A stretch of 64,000 nt of DNA from Kitasatospora kifunensis (GCF_014203855.1 NZ_JACHJV010000001.1:3100001-3164000), one strand, 5' to 3'; shown: positions 26,078 to 35,693, counted from the stretch's first letter. The notes: generated by a model from the letters alone, not told the origin. Translations and numbers: made by a program.

Positions 26078-26144
26078 GGGGAGCCGTCAGCACCGTCGGG
26101 GCCGAGCCCGCGTCAAGAGGCCCGCACGCTCACGAAACGGCAGT

Positions 26145-26154
26145 TGACATGTCA
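26145..26154. promoter_or_regulatory. Palindrome between the AfsR-like and chitinase genes
   Basis: TGACATGTCA, a perfect 10-bp palindrome inside a 316-base non-coding stretch (25928-26243), about 80 bases upstream of the chitinase -35 box. It may be a binding site for a second regulator. No other features were seen in this stretch. Confidence 0.35.
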
Positions 26155-26243
26155 TCAGGGCAGGTCGAGCCGGGTGCGCCGAGGGGCGGGGGCGGGTGGT
26201 CGGCATCCGGATTCCATCCCCTGTCCATCCGCCACCCGACCGC

Positions 26244-28160
26244 TCAGGCACCCATCCCGGCCAGACCGCCGGCCAAGTCCAGCTCCTCAGGCGCACTGTC
26301 GCCGCGGGCGAAGAGCGCCGTGAGCGGGTGCACCCGATAGCGGCCGTCCGGGGCGGTCAACAACAGGCCGTACTCGGCGAGCAGCTCGAGCAGCGGCTCG
26401 ACCCGCCGCTCGGGGCGGCCGAGCAGCAGGGCGGCCGCCGCCGCGTCGAAGCCGACCGACCCCAGCGCGCCCAGGCGCCGCAACGCCGCGTCGGCAGCAG
26501 CCCCGTCCGGCGCCCGGCGCAGCCGCGCCCGGGCCGCGCCCAGCACCTGCGCCACGCCCCAGCCGCCCGGGCTGAGTTCGGCCAACCGAGCGTCCTGGTC
26601 GGACAACTTGGCAGCCAGCCAGGCGAGTTGGCGCCCCGGTCGAGCCAGCAGCCGGGCGGCGGCCGCACGCAGCGCCAACGGCAGACCCGCACACGCGGCC
26701 AGCACCGCCGCCTCGGCACCCGCGCTCGACCGGGCAACCGGGGACTGGCCGGTGGACGGCTCCGACTCGGCGACCAGCCGCCGCCAGAGCCGCTGCGCCT
26801 CCCCGGCGCCGAGGCAGTCCAGCGCCAGCAGCCGCGCCCCGGGCAGCCCGGTCAGCCGCCCGCGACAGGTGACCAGCACCGCACAGCTCGGCGATCCGGG
26901 CAGCACCGCGGTCAACTGCGCCTCGTCCCAGGCGTCGTCGAGCACCAGGAGCAGTCGGCGGCCCGAGCTGACCGAACGGAAGAGCGAGCCGCGCCGCTCC
27001 GCCTCGGGCGGCAGCGCCTCGGGCGCCACCCCCAGATCGGTCAGCAGCCGGCCCAGCACCGCCCCCACCTCGCTGGGACGACCGTCCGCCTCGTGCAGGC
27101 CCAGGTAGAGCTGGCCGTCCGGAAACCGATCGCGCAGCCGGTGCGCGGCGTGCACGGCCAGCGCGGTCTTGCCCACCCCGGGCGGCCCGCTCAGCACCAC
27201 CACCGGCACCGCTCCCGCCCGGCGCCCCGCGCCGCCGAGCCCAAGAGCCCGTCCGATCGCCCTGGCCTCGGTCGATCGCCCGGTGAAATCTGCCAGGTCG
27301 GAGGGGAGTTGGGCTGGCTGGCAGACCGTCTGCAGCTGTGCCACCGGCTCCGGTGCGCCGGGCCGGTCCAGCTCCAGACTCGGATCCGTGCGCAGGATCC
27401 GCTGATGCAGCTCGTGCAACTCACGTCCGGGCTCAAGTCCTTGACCGTCAATCAGCAACTGTCGAGTCTCGGCGAAGACGGCCAACGCCTCACTCTGCCG
27501 CCCGGCGCGGTAGAGCGCCAGCATCAGCAGCCCGCGCAGCCGTTCCCGCAGCGGCTGCGCGGCCGCCAGCAACCCCAGCTCGGCGACCACCTCGTGGTGC
27601 CGGCCGAGCAGCAGGGCGAGCTCGAAGCGCTCTTCCAGTGCCGCCAGCCGCAGTTCGGCCAGCCGGTCCCGGTGCAGTGCGGCGAACGGCCCCGGCAGTC
27701 CGTCCAGGCCGCCGCCGCGCCAGAGCGCGAGCGCGCCGTCCAGGGTGTCGGCCGCCTGTGCCACCGCGCCGGCCGCCCGCTGCGCACGCGCCCGCTGCCG
27801 GTCGGCCTCGAACTCGTGCAGGTCCAACTCGCCGGGCCCGACCGCGAGCCGGTAGCCCGCGCCGTGCGAGCAGAGCACTCCCGCCGGCGCCCGCCGCGGC
27901 CGGTCGGGCTCCAGGATCTGCCGCAGCCGCGAGATGTAGGTGGCCACCAGGCCAGGCGAATTGACGGTGGCCCGGGTGCCCCAGACCGCCTGCACGATCT
28001 GCTCGCGCGGCACCGGCTCGTTGGCGCTGAGCAGCAGGACGGCCAGCACCGCGCACTGCATCGCCGGCCCCGGTTCGCAGACCTCCCCGGCCCGGCGGAC
28101 CAGCAGCGGCCCGAGCAGCTCGTAGCGCAGCGTCCCATCCACCCCGGCCCGCGCGACCAT
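26244..28160 (-). CDS. AfsR/SARP-family transcriptional regulator with NB-ARC ATPase domain
   Basis: 638 aa. The N-terminal OmpR-type winged helix (about 10-100: YELLGPLLVRRAGE, AVLAVLLLSANEPVP, VATYISRLRQILEP) and the BTAD domain (about 105-255: HEFEADRQRARA, RGLLMLALYRAGRQSEALAVF) make it a SARP. The NB-ARC ATPase follows with SGPPGVGKTALAVH (Walker A), RLLLVLDDAWD (Walker B) and GLPLAL. Unlike S. coelicolor AfsR (about 990 aa) it has no TPR tail and stops after a winged-helix-like region near 560-620. ATG 28160 has AGGGGAG six bases upstream. The promoter carries a DasR-like operator identical to that of the chitinase. It probably activates local or secondary-metabolism genes, with targets unknown. 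Confidence 0.88.
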   Translation of the reverse strand: MVARAGVDGTLRYELLGPLLVRRAGEVCEPGPAMQCAVLAVLLLSANEPVPREQIVQAVWGTRATVNSPGLVATYISRLRQILEPDRPRRAPAGVLCSHGAGYRLAVGPGELDLHEFEADRQRARAQRAAGAVAQAADTLDGALALWRGGGLDGLPGPFAALHRDRLAELRLAALEERFELALLLGRHHEVVAELGLLAAAQPLRERLRGLLMLALYRAGRQSEALAVFAETRQLLIDGQGLEPGRELHELHQRILRTDPSLELDRPGAPEPVAQLQTVCQPAQLPSDLADFTGRSTEARAIGRALGLGGAGRRAGAVPVVVLSGPPGVGKTALAVHAAHRLRDRFPDGQLYLGLHEADGRPSEVGAVLGRLLTDLGVAPEALPPEAERRGSLFRSVSSGRRLLLVLDDAWDEAQLTAVLPGSPSCAVLVTCRGRLTGLPGARLLALDCLGAGEAQRLWRRLVAESEPSTGQSPVARSSAGAEAAVLAACAGLPLALRAAAARLLARPGRQLAWLAAKLSDQDARLAELSPGGWGVAQVLGAARARLRRAPDGAAADAALRRLGALGSVGFDAAAAALLLGRPERRVEPLLELLAEYGLLLTAPDGRYRVHPLTALFARGDSAPEELDLAGGLAGMGA

Positions 28161-28208
28161 CCTCCGCTCCCCTCGCCCGTGGGAGCGGCCCGCGGGGTGG
28201 ACTCACGG

Positions 28209-28233
28209 TGGACTAGACCAGAGACGACGTCAA
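28209..28233 (-). promoter_or_regulatory. Promoter of the AfsR-like gene with DasR-type operator (dre)
   Basis: Reading leftward: TTGACG (28233-28228), seven bases, TGGTCTAGTCCA (28220-28209), then a CACCGT -10-like hexamer (the CA shared with the operator end), 17 bases after the -35 box. Same core and spacing as at 26053-26077. Confidence 0.75.
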
Positions 28234-28319
28234 CACGTCCGGCGGAAAAACTTGTCGTGACGGCGACAATACACGCGCCGAGCCGCACCGCGGTGGCAAG
28301 CGTCGAAGGGGAAAACACC

Positions 28320-28349
28320 GAAGGCCCGGAGGAGAACCTCCGGGCCTTC
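28320..28349 (-). terminator. Terminator of the tRNA-fMet gene
   Basis: Perfect 13-bp inverted repeat (28320-28332 with 28337-28349), AGAA loop, eight bases beyond the tRNA 3' end. Confidence 0.8.
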
Positions 28350-28357
28350 GACTTGAG

Positions 28358-28431
28358 TAGCGGGGACAGGATTTGAACCTGCGACCTCTGGGTTATGAGC
28401 CCAGCGAGCTACCGAGCTGCTCCACCCCGCG
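28358..28431 (-). tRNA. Initiator tRNA-Met (CAT anticodon)
   Basis: A 74-base cloverleaf on the minus strand. The anticodon loop CTCATAA is closed by GGG/CCC pairs, the mark of initiator tRNAs, and base 1 (C) cannot pair with base 72 (U). The D arm reads AGCTCGGTAGCTC and the T arm GGTTCAAATCC. The 3' CCA is not encoded, so it must be added by nucleotidyltransferase. Confidence 0.95.
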
Positions 28432-28517
28432 TCGTTGTGTCTTAACCATAGCACGATCTTCGGACCCCCTGCGCCCACCACCCGTCGGGTGGTGGGCGCA
28501 GCAGCCCAGCTCAGCGG

Positions 28518-31508
28518 CTACGGCGAGGGGCTCGGCACCGCGGTGGGCGAGGCCGAGGCCGAAGCCGACGGCGTAGTAGTCGCGGGCGCAGAGGACGCCG
28601 GCGAGGATCCGCCGGTGCTCTTCTGCTCCGCCGCCAGCGCCGCGTTCAGCGCGTCCTGCATCGCCTTCTGCGCCGCCCCGTACGCCGCCCAGTCACCCGC
28701 CTTGAACGCGTTCTGCGCATCCGTGTTGGCCTTCTGCATCGCGTCCAGCGCCTGCTTCAGCGTCGGATCGAGGCCACCGCCGCCGCTGCCCGGGCCCGGC
28801 GGCGGCGTGTTCGCCCCGCCGCCCGGTGCCGTCGCGGTGGCCCCGGGAGCGGTGCCGGTCGCCCCGGGCGCAGTACCCAGAACCTTGGTCAGCGCGTCCG
28901 TCAGGTTGCCCTGGAAGGCCACGTTGTCGTTCCCGTACACCGCGAGCACCTTCTGCAGCACCGGGTAGTTGGAGCCGCTGCCCTTGACGTACACCGGCTC
29001 GACGTTGAGGAAGCCGCCCCCGACCGGCAGCGTCAACAGGTTGCCGTAGTCCAGGTTCGAGTCGCTGCCGTTCTTCAGCAGCGTGATCTGGCTGGCCACG
29101 GTCGAGTCGGAGTTGAACTTCGCCTGCACCTGGGTCGGCCCCGGTGTGTTGCTGTCGCTGGGTACCGTCAGGATCCGGATCTTGCCGTAGTCGGGCCCCG
29201 GGTCCGCGTCCACCGACATGAAGGCCGCCAGATTGCCCCGGCCGCTGGGCACGAAGGTGCTGTTCAGCGAGAAGGTGGCAGCGGGCATGTCCGGCATCCG
29301 CAGCGTCAGGTAGTACGGCGGCTGGAGCTGCTTGCTGTCGTTGGTCGGGTCGGTCGGCACCTGCCAGATGTCCGTCCCGTTGAAGAAGGCGTTCGGGTCG
29401 GTCATGTGGTACATGCCCAGCAGGTCGCGCTGCACCTTGAACAGGTCCTGCGGGTAGCGCAGATGCGGCAGCAGGTCGGCCGGGATCGCGCTCCTGGGCT
29501 CGACCGTGCCGGGGAAGGCCTTCATCCAGGTCTTCAACACCGGGTCGCTGTCGTCCCACTGGTACAGCGTCACCTTGCCGGTGAACGCGTCCACCGTGGC
29601 CTTGACCGAGTTGCGGATGTAGTTGACCTGGTCGGCGTCGCCGACCACCTGGCCGCGCTCACTGCTGAGCGAGTCCTTGGTGGCGTCGCCCAGGGTGGTC
29701 TTGGAGGAGAACGGGTAGCCGTCCGAGGTGGTGTAGCCGTCCAACACCCAGGTCAGCTGGCCGTTCTGGACCACCGGGTACGGGTCGCCGTCGATCGCCA
29801 GCCAGGGTGCGACCTTGGCCACCCGCTCCTTGGGCGTGCGGTCGTAGAGCACCTTGGCCCCGTTGGTGATCGCACCCGAGTAGAGGATCTGCGGCTCGTC
29901 GAACTTGACCGCGTAGGCGGCCCGGGTCAGCGGGTTGTTCAGCGAGACCCCGCTGGCGCCCGTGTACTGGTAGGTCTGCGCACCGCCGTCCGCGGTGTTG
30001 TCGATCTCGTGGTTGGAGCCGCCGACGATCGAGTACGTGGTGGTGTTCTCGCCGTAGTAGATCCGCTGCTGGTAGTCGCCCAGGCTGCCGGTGGCGGGCA
30101 GCCCCGACTCGGTGAAGACCGGCTGGCCGTTGCCGTTGACCTGGTTGCCCTTGGCCGCCACCACGCCGTAGCCGTGGGTGTACTTGAAGTGGTCGTTGAT
30201 CCAGTTGTGCTGCTGGACGCCGTTCGGGTTCAGCTCGCGCACCCCGATCACGGTGTCCTGGACGCCGTTCGCCGTGCTGTACCGGTCGACGTCCAGGGTG
30301 CTCGGGAAGCCGTAGTAGGAGCGCTGCTGCTCCATCTGCTGGAAGGTCGGCGAGACGATGTTGGGGTCGAGCAGCCGGATGTCCGAGATGGTCTGGCTGT
30401 CCTTCTGCACCGAGCCTGCGTCGGCCGTCGCGGTCGGCGTGTACTGCTGGGTCTGGCTGCCGGCGATGCCGTAGGCCTGCCTGGTCGCGTCGATGTTCTG
30501 CTTCAGGTACGGCGTCTCCTTGGCCTGCTCGTTCGGCTTGACCTGGAACTGCTGCACGATCGCCGGGTAGAGCCCGCCGATCAGCACCGAGGAGAGCGCC
30601 ATCAGACCGAAGCCGATCAGGGCCGGCGCCCAGGTCCGCCGGATCGGCGTCAGGAAGAAGAGCAGGGCGCAGATGATCGCCACGCAGAACAGGATGGTCT
30701 TGGCCGGCAGGAACGCGTTGGCGTCCACGTAACGCAGACCGGTGTAGCCGGGCACGCCCTTGTAGGAGCCGGTCTTCACCGCCAGCGCGTACCGGTCCAG
30801 CCAGTACGCGACCGCCTTGAAGAGCACGAACAGGCCGAGCAGCACCGCGAGATGGCCCTGCGCCCCGGCGGTGGCCCGGCGCCCTGGCCCCTGCAGCCGA
30901 AGGCCGCCGTAGAGGTAGTGCACCAGCAGCGCGGCGAGCAGCGAGACCACCACCGCGCTGAACGCGAAGCCGAGCACGAACTCGTACCAGGGCAGGTCGA
31001 AGGCGTAGAAGGAGACGTCCAGGTGGAACTGGCTGTCCTTCACCCCGAAGTCGGTCGCGTTGGTCCACAGCAGCCACAGCCGCCACTGCCCCGCCGCGGC
31101 CGAGCCGGCGATCAGGCCGACCGCCAGCGAGATCGCGATCAGCAGCCACTTGCGATAGGGCGCGATCCCCATCCGGTAGCGGTCCAGGCTCTGTTGCTCG
31201 ACCGACATCGCCGACAGCGGCGGCCGCAGCCGATGGGCCAGCCAGATGTTCAGCCCGGCCACCCCCGCCATCAGCAGCCCGAAGACCGCGAAGAGCCCGG
31301 CCTTGGTCCACACCTCGGTGCTGAAGACCGAGGAGTAGTGGACCGACTTGAACCAGAGCCAGTCCGTCCAGAAGCCTGCGAAGAAGACGAACGCCAGGAA
31401 CAGCAGGACCAGGACACCTACCGTGAGCAGCAGGACCCTGGCTCGGCGGGAGGGCGGGCCGACTCTTGGCCGGAAGCCCTGCCCTCCCCGGTCGGGCATC
31501 TGGAACAC
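28518..31508 (-). CDS. UPF0182 family large membrane protein
   Basis: 996 aa from GTG 31508, chosen because AGAGGTG lies about eight bases upstream and the N terminus then reads MFQMPDRGG as in relatives. The first 330 residues hold seven membrane helices with family motifs [51 protein letters not shown] and a [14 protein letters not shown] strand. The rest is a large exported domain ([33 protein letters not shown]), ending in a Pro/Ala/Ser-rich tail after a coiled region ([19 protein letters not shown]). The family is conserved through actinobacteria and cyanobacteria, and its function is unknown. In M. tuberculosis the relative is, from memory, next to the PDZ protease gene as here. Confidence 0.92.
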   Translation of the reverse strand: MFQMPDRGGQGFRPRVGPPSRRARVLLLTVGVLVLLFLAFVFFAGFWTDWLWFKSVHYSSVFSTEVWTKAGLFAVFGLLMAGVAGLNIWLAHRLRPPLSAMSVEQQSLDRYRMGIAPYRKWLLIAISLAVGLIAGSAAAGQWRLWLLWTNATDFGVKDSQFHLDVSFYAFDLPWYEFVLGFAFSAVVVSLLAALLVHYLYGGLRLQGPGRRATAGAQGHLAVLLGLFVLFKAVAYWLDRYALAVKTGSYKGVPGYTGLRYVDANAFLPAKTILFCVAIICALLFFLTPIRRTWAPALIGFGLMALSSVLIGGLYPAIVQQFQVKPNEQAKETPYLKQNIDATRQAYGIAGSQTQQYTPTATADAGSVQKDSQTISDIRLLDPNIVSPTFQQMEQQRSYYGFPSTLDVDRYSTANGVQDTVIGVRELNPNGVQQHNWINDHFKYTHGYGVVAAKGNQVNGNGQPVFTESGLPATGSLGDYQQRIYYGENTTTYSIVGGSNHEIDNTADGGAQTYQYTGASGVSLNNPLTRAAYAVKFDEPQILYSGAITNGAKVLYDRTPKERVAKVAPWLAIDGDPYPVVQNGQLTWVLDGYTTSDGYPFSSKTTLGDATKDSLSSERGQVVGDADQVNYIRNSVKATVDAFTGKVTLYQWDDSDPVLKTWMKAFPGTVEPRSAIPADLLPHLRYPQDLFKVQRDLLGMYHMTDPNAFFNGTDIWQVPTDPTNDSKQLQPPYYLTLRMPDMPAATFSLNSTFVPSGRGNLAAFMSVDADPGPDYGKIRILTVPSDSNTPGPTQVQAKFNSDSTVASQITLLKNGSDSNLDYGNLLTLPVGGGFLNVEPVYVKGSGSNYPVLQKVLAVYGNDNVAFQGNLTDALTKVLGTAPGATGTAPGATATAPGGGANTPPPGPGSGGGGLDPTLKQALDAMQKANTDAQNAFKAGDWAAYGAAQKAMQDALNAALAAEQKSTGGSSPASSAPATTTPSASASASPTAVPSPSP

Positions 31509-31675
31509 CAAGACGGCACCTCTGCTGTTGTGGTCGGATCGGGCACGGACGAGCTGCCCTTCGGGGTACTCCCCCGAGTGCAACTTAATCAGCCTTTCAC
31601 CGAGTTCCCGGGGCCAGGGCGCCCTCCACGCGGGTCAGCGCCCGGGGCAGGCTCCTGACGTGTGAGGATGGGACC

Positions 31676-32257
31676 ATGTCCGATGCCACCAACATCCCCA
31701 CTCCTGCCACCCCCCCGGCGGACGGCCTGCCGCCGGCCGCGACCCCGCTCACCCGCGCCGCCCTGGAGATCGACGAGTACGTCGCGGGGCTCGGCTGGGA
31801 CAAGCCCGCCCGCCTGTTCGCCCTGGTCGACAGCGCCCAACTGCGCCGGACCAACCCGGCGGTGGCCAAGCAGCTCGGACTCGACGACGAGACGGCCGGC
31901 GCCCTGACGCCGGTCGAGCAGGAGGAGCTGGCACCCGGCACCGCGCTGGACGAGTTCCTGGCCACCATCGCCTGGCCCCCGGAGGTGGCCGGCTGCGCGC
32001 TGGTGGTCGAGCGGCTGATGCTGCCGCCGGGCGCGGAGAAGAGCCGCCCGGCCGGCGCCACCGAGGCGCAGCTGGCCGAGTGGGTGGCCAACCACCCCAG
32101 CCGCCAGGAGGTGCGGATCACCGCCGCGGTGCTGCGCAACGGCAAGCGCGAGATCGCACTGCGGCTGCGCGAGAAGGACCTGGCGCGCGAGGTGCTGACC
32201 GGTCCCGACCTGGTGCCGGGCCTGACCAAGGCACTGCTGGCGACCTTCGCCGCCTGA
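31676..32257 (+). CDS. PPA1309 family protein
   Basis: 193-aa cytoplasmic protein conserved in actinobacteria and named after a Propionibacterium locus. No enzymatic motif is visible. Recognisable stretches are ALEIDEYVAGLGWDKPARLF, DEFLATIAWPPEVAGCALVV and REIALRLREKDLAREVLTGP. The first 20 residues are Pro/Ala-rich. The gene is divergent from the UPF0182 gene and converges on the PDZ protease gene. Function unknown. Confidence 0.8.
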   Translation: MSDATNIPTPATPPADGLPPAATPLTRAALEIDEYVAGLGWDKPARLFALVDSAQLRRTNPAVAKQLGLDDETAGALTPVEQEELAPGTALDEFLATIAWPPEVAGCALVVERLMLPPGAEKSRPAGATEAQLAEWVANHPSRQEVRITAAVLRNGKREIALRLREKDLAREVLTGPDLVPGLTKALLATFAA

Positions 32258-32266
32258 CCTGGGGCT

Positions 32267-32291
32267 GCGGCCTGGGCTCAGCTCAGGCCGC
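32267..32291. terminator. Possible hairpin between converging genes
   Basis: GCGGCCTG (32267-32274) and CAGGCCGC (32284-32291) form a perfect 8-bp stem with a nine-base loop in the 48-base gap between the PPA1309 and PDZ protease genes. Confidence 0.6.
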
Positions 32292-32305
32292 GGCCACCGC
32301 GCCGC

Positions 32306-33388
32306 TCAGGAGGCCGTGCAGGAGGCGAGCGCCGAGTCCTGTCCGGCGCGGATCTGCCCCAGCGCCTTGAGCGCGTCGTCCAGGGTGTTCACCTTGACCA
32401 GCCGCAGCCCGTTCGGGGTGTTCTTGCTGGCCTCGGCGCAGTTGTCGCTCGGGGTGAAGAAGAACTTCGCACCGGCGTCCCTGGCCGCGATCACCTTCAT
32501 CGAAATCCCGCCGATCGGCCCGACGTTGCCCTTGTCGTCGATCGTCCCGGTGCCCGCCACGAACTCGCCGCCGGTGAGGTTGGTGGGTGTCAGCTTGTCG
32601 ATGATGCCCAGGGAGAACATCAGCCCGGCGCTCGGCCCGCCGACGTCCTGCAACCCGATGTCGATCTTGAACGGGTAGCTGTGACCCGTCTGCGTCTGGA
32701 TGCCGACCATCGCCTTGCCGCTCTGCGGGGACTTGCCCGTGGTGATGGTCACCTGGCTCTCGTCGCCCGGCGCCGGGTTCATGCTGTCCTTGTCGTGCGG
32801 CACCACGGTGAAGACCACGTTCTCCCCCGGCGCGTGCTTGGTGACCAGATCGGCCACCTGGTTCATGTCGGTGATCGCCGTGCCGTCCACCGCGACGATC
32901 CGGTCACCGGCGTGCAGCTTGCCGTCCGCCGGAGTGCCGGCCACCACGGCCGCGACGTTCACCTCGTTGCCGATCGGGATGCCGAGCTCGGTCAGCGCCG
33001 CCGTCTTGGCGCTGTCCTGGGAGGAGGCGAACTGCTCGGCGTTCTGCTGCTCGGACTGCTGCTCGGTCTGCCCCTGCGGGTAGAGCGTGTCGTGCGGCAC
33101 CACCAGGACGTCGTCCCGCAGCCAGCCGACCACCACCGAGACCAGGCTGGGCTGGTAGTCGGCCCCGGTGACCTGGACCGTAGTCATGTTCAGGTGCCCG
33201 GTGGTCGGATAGGTCTGGTGGCCCGAGATGCTGATCACCGGGGTCCCTGCCTTGTCCTGCGCGCCGAGCGTGTTGTACGTCGGCCCGGGGCTCAGCTCCG
33301 AATAGGGCACGCGCATCAGCACGGAGGCGCAGAGCAGAGCTATGAGCAGCAAGGTGGCGGCGAGCATCGTCGCAGAGCGGCGTGGCAT
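32306..33388 (-). CDS. PDZ-domain Lon-like serine protease (YlbL family)
   Basis: 360 aa: one N-terminal membrane anchor (ATLLLIALLCASVLM), an exported region, a PDZ domain (about 135-205: VVAGTPADGKLHAGDRIVAV) and a Lon-type proteolytic domain (about 230-340). The catalytic Ser is in VGGPSAGLMFSLGI and the Lys in GGISMKVIAA, giving the Ser-Lys dyad. Relatives such as B. subtilis YlbL work at the outer face of the membrane, where they degrade a cell-division inhibitor. The substrate here is unknown. There is no ATPase domain, unlike true Lon. Confidence 0.9.
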   Translation of the reverse strand: MPRRSATMLAATLLLIALLCASVLMRVPYSELSPGPTYNTLGAQDKAGTPVISISGHQTYPTTGHLNMTTVQVTGADYQPSLVSVVVGWLRDDVLVVPHDTLYPQGQTEQQSEQQNAEQFASSQDSAKTAALTELGIPIGNEVNVAAVVAGTPADGKLHAGDRIVAVDGTAITDMNQVADLVTKHAPGENVVFTVVPHDKDSMNPAPGDESQVTITTGKSPQSGKAMVGIQTQTGHSYPFKIDIGLQDVGGPSAGLMFSLGIIDKLTPTNLTGGEFVAGTGTIDDKGNVGPIGGISMKVIAARDAGAKFFFTPSDNCAEASKNTPNGLRLVKVNTLDDALKALGQIRAGQDSALASCTAS

Positions 33389-33469
33389 GCAACGACAGTA
33401 CGGGACCGACGCTCACCGGCGCCCGCCGGGCTGGGCTGCGGTACGCCTGGACAGCGCCGGCGAAGGCTC

Positions 33470-33670
33470 TCAGGCGGCCGGGCGGTCCGTACTGCTCTCC
33501 GGCGCCCGCTGTCCGCCGGTGCTGCGTTCCATCGCGGCCAGGAATCGCTGGTGCTCGGCGAGGGATGCGCCGTCACCGGTGGCCCGAGGCGGCCGGGCCG
33601 CCCAGGTTGCCCAGAGGATGGCTATCACGCCTGCTATGACAGGGATCCCCAACCAGGCCAATGCTCCCAT
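33470..33670 (-). CDS. Small single-pass membrane protein
   Basis: 66 aa from ATG 33670: one membrane helix at the very N terminus (ALAWLGIPVIAGVIAILWATW) followed by a polar cytoplasmic tail with EHQRFLAAME. A longer reading to 33730 only adds a polar stretch before the helix. Such small proteins next to the PDZ protease gene are common in streptomycetes, so it may be co-transcribed with the protease 82 bases downstream. No known function. Confidence 0.65.
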   Translation of the reverse strand: MGALAWLGIPVIAGVIAILWATWAARPPRATGDGASLAEHQRFLAAMERSTGGQRAPESSTDRPAA

Positions 33671-33912
33671 GTCCGGTCCTCCCACTCGTCGCGCTGGCTC
33701 GTCGTGGCCGGCCGAATTCGCCGCGGCCACTCTCAGCCGGTCGTCGTACCTATCAGCACATTAACCGCCCCGCCTGAGAACGGCCTTGGCACTATCCGCG
33801 TCACGGTGTGGCCAAGGACGCCACTCCCCGGATGTATTCGTAGGACTGCGCAACCGCCGAATGGGTTCCCGGTTCGGCAGAATTCCGGCAGATCTCTCGC
33901 ACATCTGTCGGG

Positions 33913-34353
33913 TCAGCAGGAGCCGGCGCCGACCCACTCCTCCTCGCCGTCGGTGAAGACCTGGTGCTTCCAGATCGGCACCTCGTGCTTGAGATCGTCG
34001 ATCAGCTTGCGGGCGGCGGCGAACGCCTCGCCCCGGTGCGGGCAGGAGACGGCGACGATCACGGCGGAGTCGGTGATCGCCAGCCGGCCGACCCGGTGCA
34101 CGGCGGCCAGCGCCCGGACCGGATAGTCGGCGACGACCTTCTCCGCGATCCGGCGCATCTCCTGCTCGGCGCTCGGATGGCAGCTGTACTCCAGCGCGGC
34201 CACCGACTTGCCGCCGTCGTGGTCGCGGACCGTCCCGACGAAGATCGCGGTGCCGCCGGCAGCGTCGTCACCGACCGCCGCGTACACCTCGTCCAGCGAA
34301 AGCGGGGTCTGACGGACGGCGAGCAGGCGGATGGGATCGTGATTCTCGGACAT
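33913..34353 (-). CDS. moaE: Molybdopterin synthase catalytic subunit
   Basis: 146 aa. With MoaD it converts cyclic pyranopterin monophosphate to molybdopterin. Family motifs: GTAIFVGTVRDHD, LEYSCHPSAEQEM, the CPHRGEAF strand and the active-site segment LIDDLKHEVPIWKHQ with both conserved Lys. No moaD lies beside it, so the sulphur-carrier partner must be elsewhere. ATG 34353 is the natural start. A gap of 242 bases separates it from the small membrane protein, so it is likely its own unit. Confidence 0.93.
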   Translation of the reverse strand: MSENHDPIRLLAVRQTPLSLDEVYAAVGDDAAGGTAIFVGTVRDHDGGKSVAALEYSCHPSAEQEMRRIAEKVVADYPVRALAAVHRVGRLAITDSAVIVAVSCPHRGEAFAAARKLIDDLKHEVPIWKHQVFTDGEEEWVGAGSC

Positions 34354-34516
34354 GCCTCAATGATCGGTCATGCCCGGCGCCCGGCGGCAATTGTCGGGTC
34401 GTCCAAGGCAGCCCGGCGCCCACCCACGGCGGCCTGGACCACGGCGGCCTGGACCGCCTGAGCGCCGTCGGCCCGTCCCGGGCGGTCTCAGACCGACCGG
34501 CACATGGTGGGCGGTC

Positions 34517-35665
34517 TCAGATCCGGCGGCGCTTGCGGGCCCGGCGGACCAACGCCGCCGTACCCACCAGGGCCACCGTCGCGCCCGCCGCGCCCAGGCT
34601 GGTGGCGGCCTCCTTGCCGCCCAGCCGGCGCCCGGCCACCGCGTGCTTGCCGGCCACCTGACCGAGCAGCTCGGCCAGCACCTCCTCGTTGCTGTAGTGC
34701 GGCCGCCAGCCCGCCTCGTGCAGCCGGCTGCCGGACACCACCCAGGGATACATCGTGTACGCGAGGTCGCCGGCCGGTGCCGGGGTCAGGCCGAGCCGGT
34801 GCAGCCGGGCCGCGGTGCCGAGCGCGAGCGAGGCGGGCAGCTCCATCCGGCGGATCCCGGAGAGCTCCTCGACCTCCTCCTGCTCCAGCCAGCCGTCGCA
34901 GCCGACCGTCACCTCTCCCTCGACCAGGCCGAGCACCGCGTACTCCAGCGCCCGGGCCAGGTCGTCAACGTGGCAGAACTGCCAGCAGGGCCGCGAACCG
35001 GCCACCACCAGCAGCCGAGGCGCCTCGAAGTGCCTGGTCAACACGGTGTCCACGCCGGGACCCACGACCACCGCCGGGCGCAGCACGGTGACCTGCAGAC
35101 CCGGATGGGCGCGCGGGGCGCGCCGGGCCAGCCGCTCGATCTCCAACAGGTCGCCGACCAGGCTGGCCTCCTCGGTGGCCCGCAGCTCGCCGTCCTCGGC
35201 CAGCGGCACCTCGTTGTCCGCCAGCGCGCCGTAGACCATCGCCGAGGTGCAGAGCACCACCCGGTGCACGCCGGCGGCCGCTGCGGCGGTGAGCACCGTC
35301 TGCGCGCCGCGGACGTTGTACGCGCTGCGCGCTCGCGGGTCGGACTCCATGTTCAGGTCCATCGCCAGGTGCACCACCACGTCCACCCCGCGCAGCCGCT
35401 CGGCCACCGCCGGGTCCCGGATGTCCAGCACCCGCCACTGCACACCGGCCGTCTCACCGCGCCGGTCGTCGATCGCCAGCACCTTGCGCACGCCCGGCGA
35501 CTGCACCAGCCGGGCGGTGACCCGCTCGCCCAGGACACCGGCGGCACCGGTCACGGCCACGGTCAGCGGCCGTCCGCCGTAGGCTGGGGAAGCGGACCCA
35601 TGGTCCGCCTGGTCCTGATCGCCTCCGGTCAGCCCAGAGCGAACGTCCGAAGGCGGGGAACTCAC
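34517..35665 (-). CDS. NAD-dependent epimerase/dehydratase-like (extended SDR) protein with C-terminal membrane tail
   Basis: 382 aa from GTG 35665 (GGAGG seven bases upstream). A Rossmann fold begins at residue 35 with TVAVTGAAGVLGERVTARL (GxxGxxG) and includes VDVVVHLAMD and LCTSAMVYG. The usual YxxxK catalytic pair is not complete, since no Lys follows the Tyr at the right distance, so it may bind rather than convert its substrate. The C terminus has a hydrophobic segment (SLGAAGATVALVGTAALV) and a basic end RRARKRRRI, suggesting membrane attachment. Substrate unknown. It is divergent from the DUF2342 gene. Confidence 0.82.
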   Translation of the reverse strand: MSSPPSDVRSGLTGGDQDQADHGSASPAYGGRPLTVAVTGAAGVLGERVTARLVQSPGVRKVLAIDDRRGETAGVQWRVLDIRDPAVAERLRGVDVVVHLAMDLNMESDPRARSAYNVRGAQTVLTAAAAAGVHRVVLCTSAMVYGALADNEVPLAEDGELRATEEASLVGDLLEIERLARRAPRAHPGLQVTVLRPAVVVGPGVDTVLTRHFEAPRLLVVAGSRPCWQFCHVDDLARALEYAVLGLVEGEVTVGCDGWLEQEEVEELSGIRRMELPASLALGTAARLHRLGLTPAPAGDLAYTMYPWVVSGSRLHEAGWRPHYSNEEVLAELLGQVAGKHAVAGRRLGGKEAATSLGAAGATVALVGTAALVRRARKRRRI

Positions 35666-35693
35666 CGGCCATCCTCCACGGTTAGCTTATGTG

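Noticed and set aside
33841..33912. A SigR promoter around the GAATTCC at 33880
   Set aside because: No GTT at the needed spacing on either strand.
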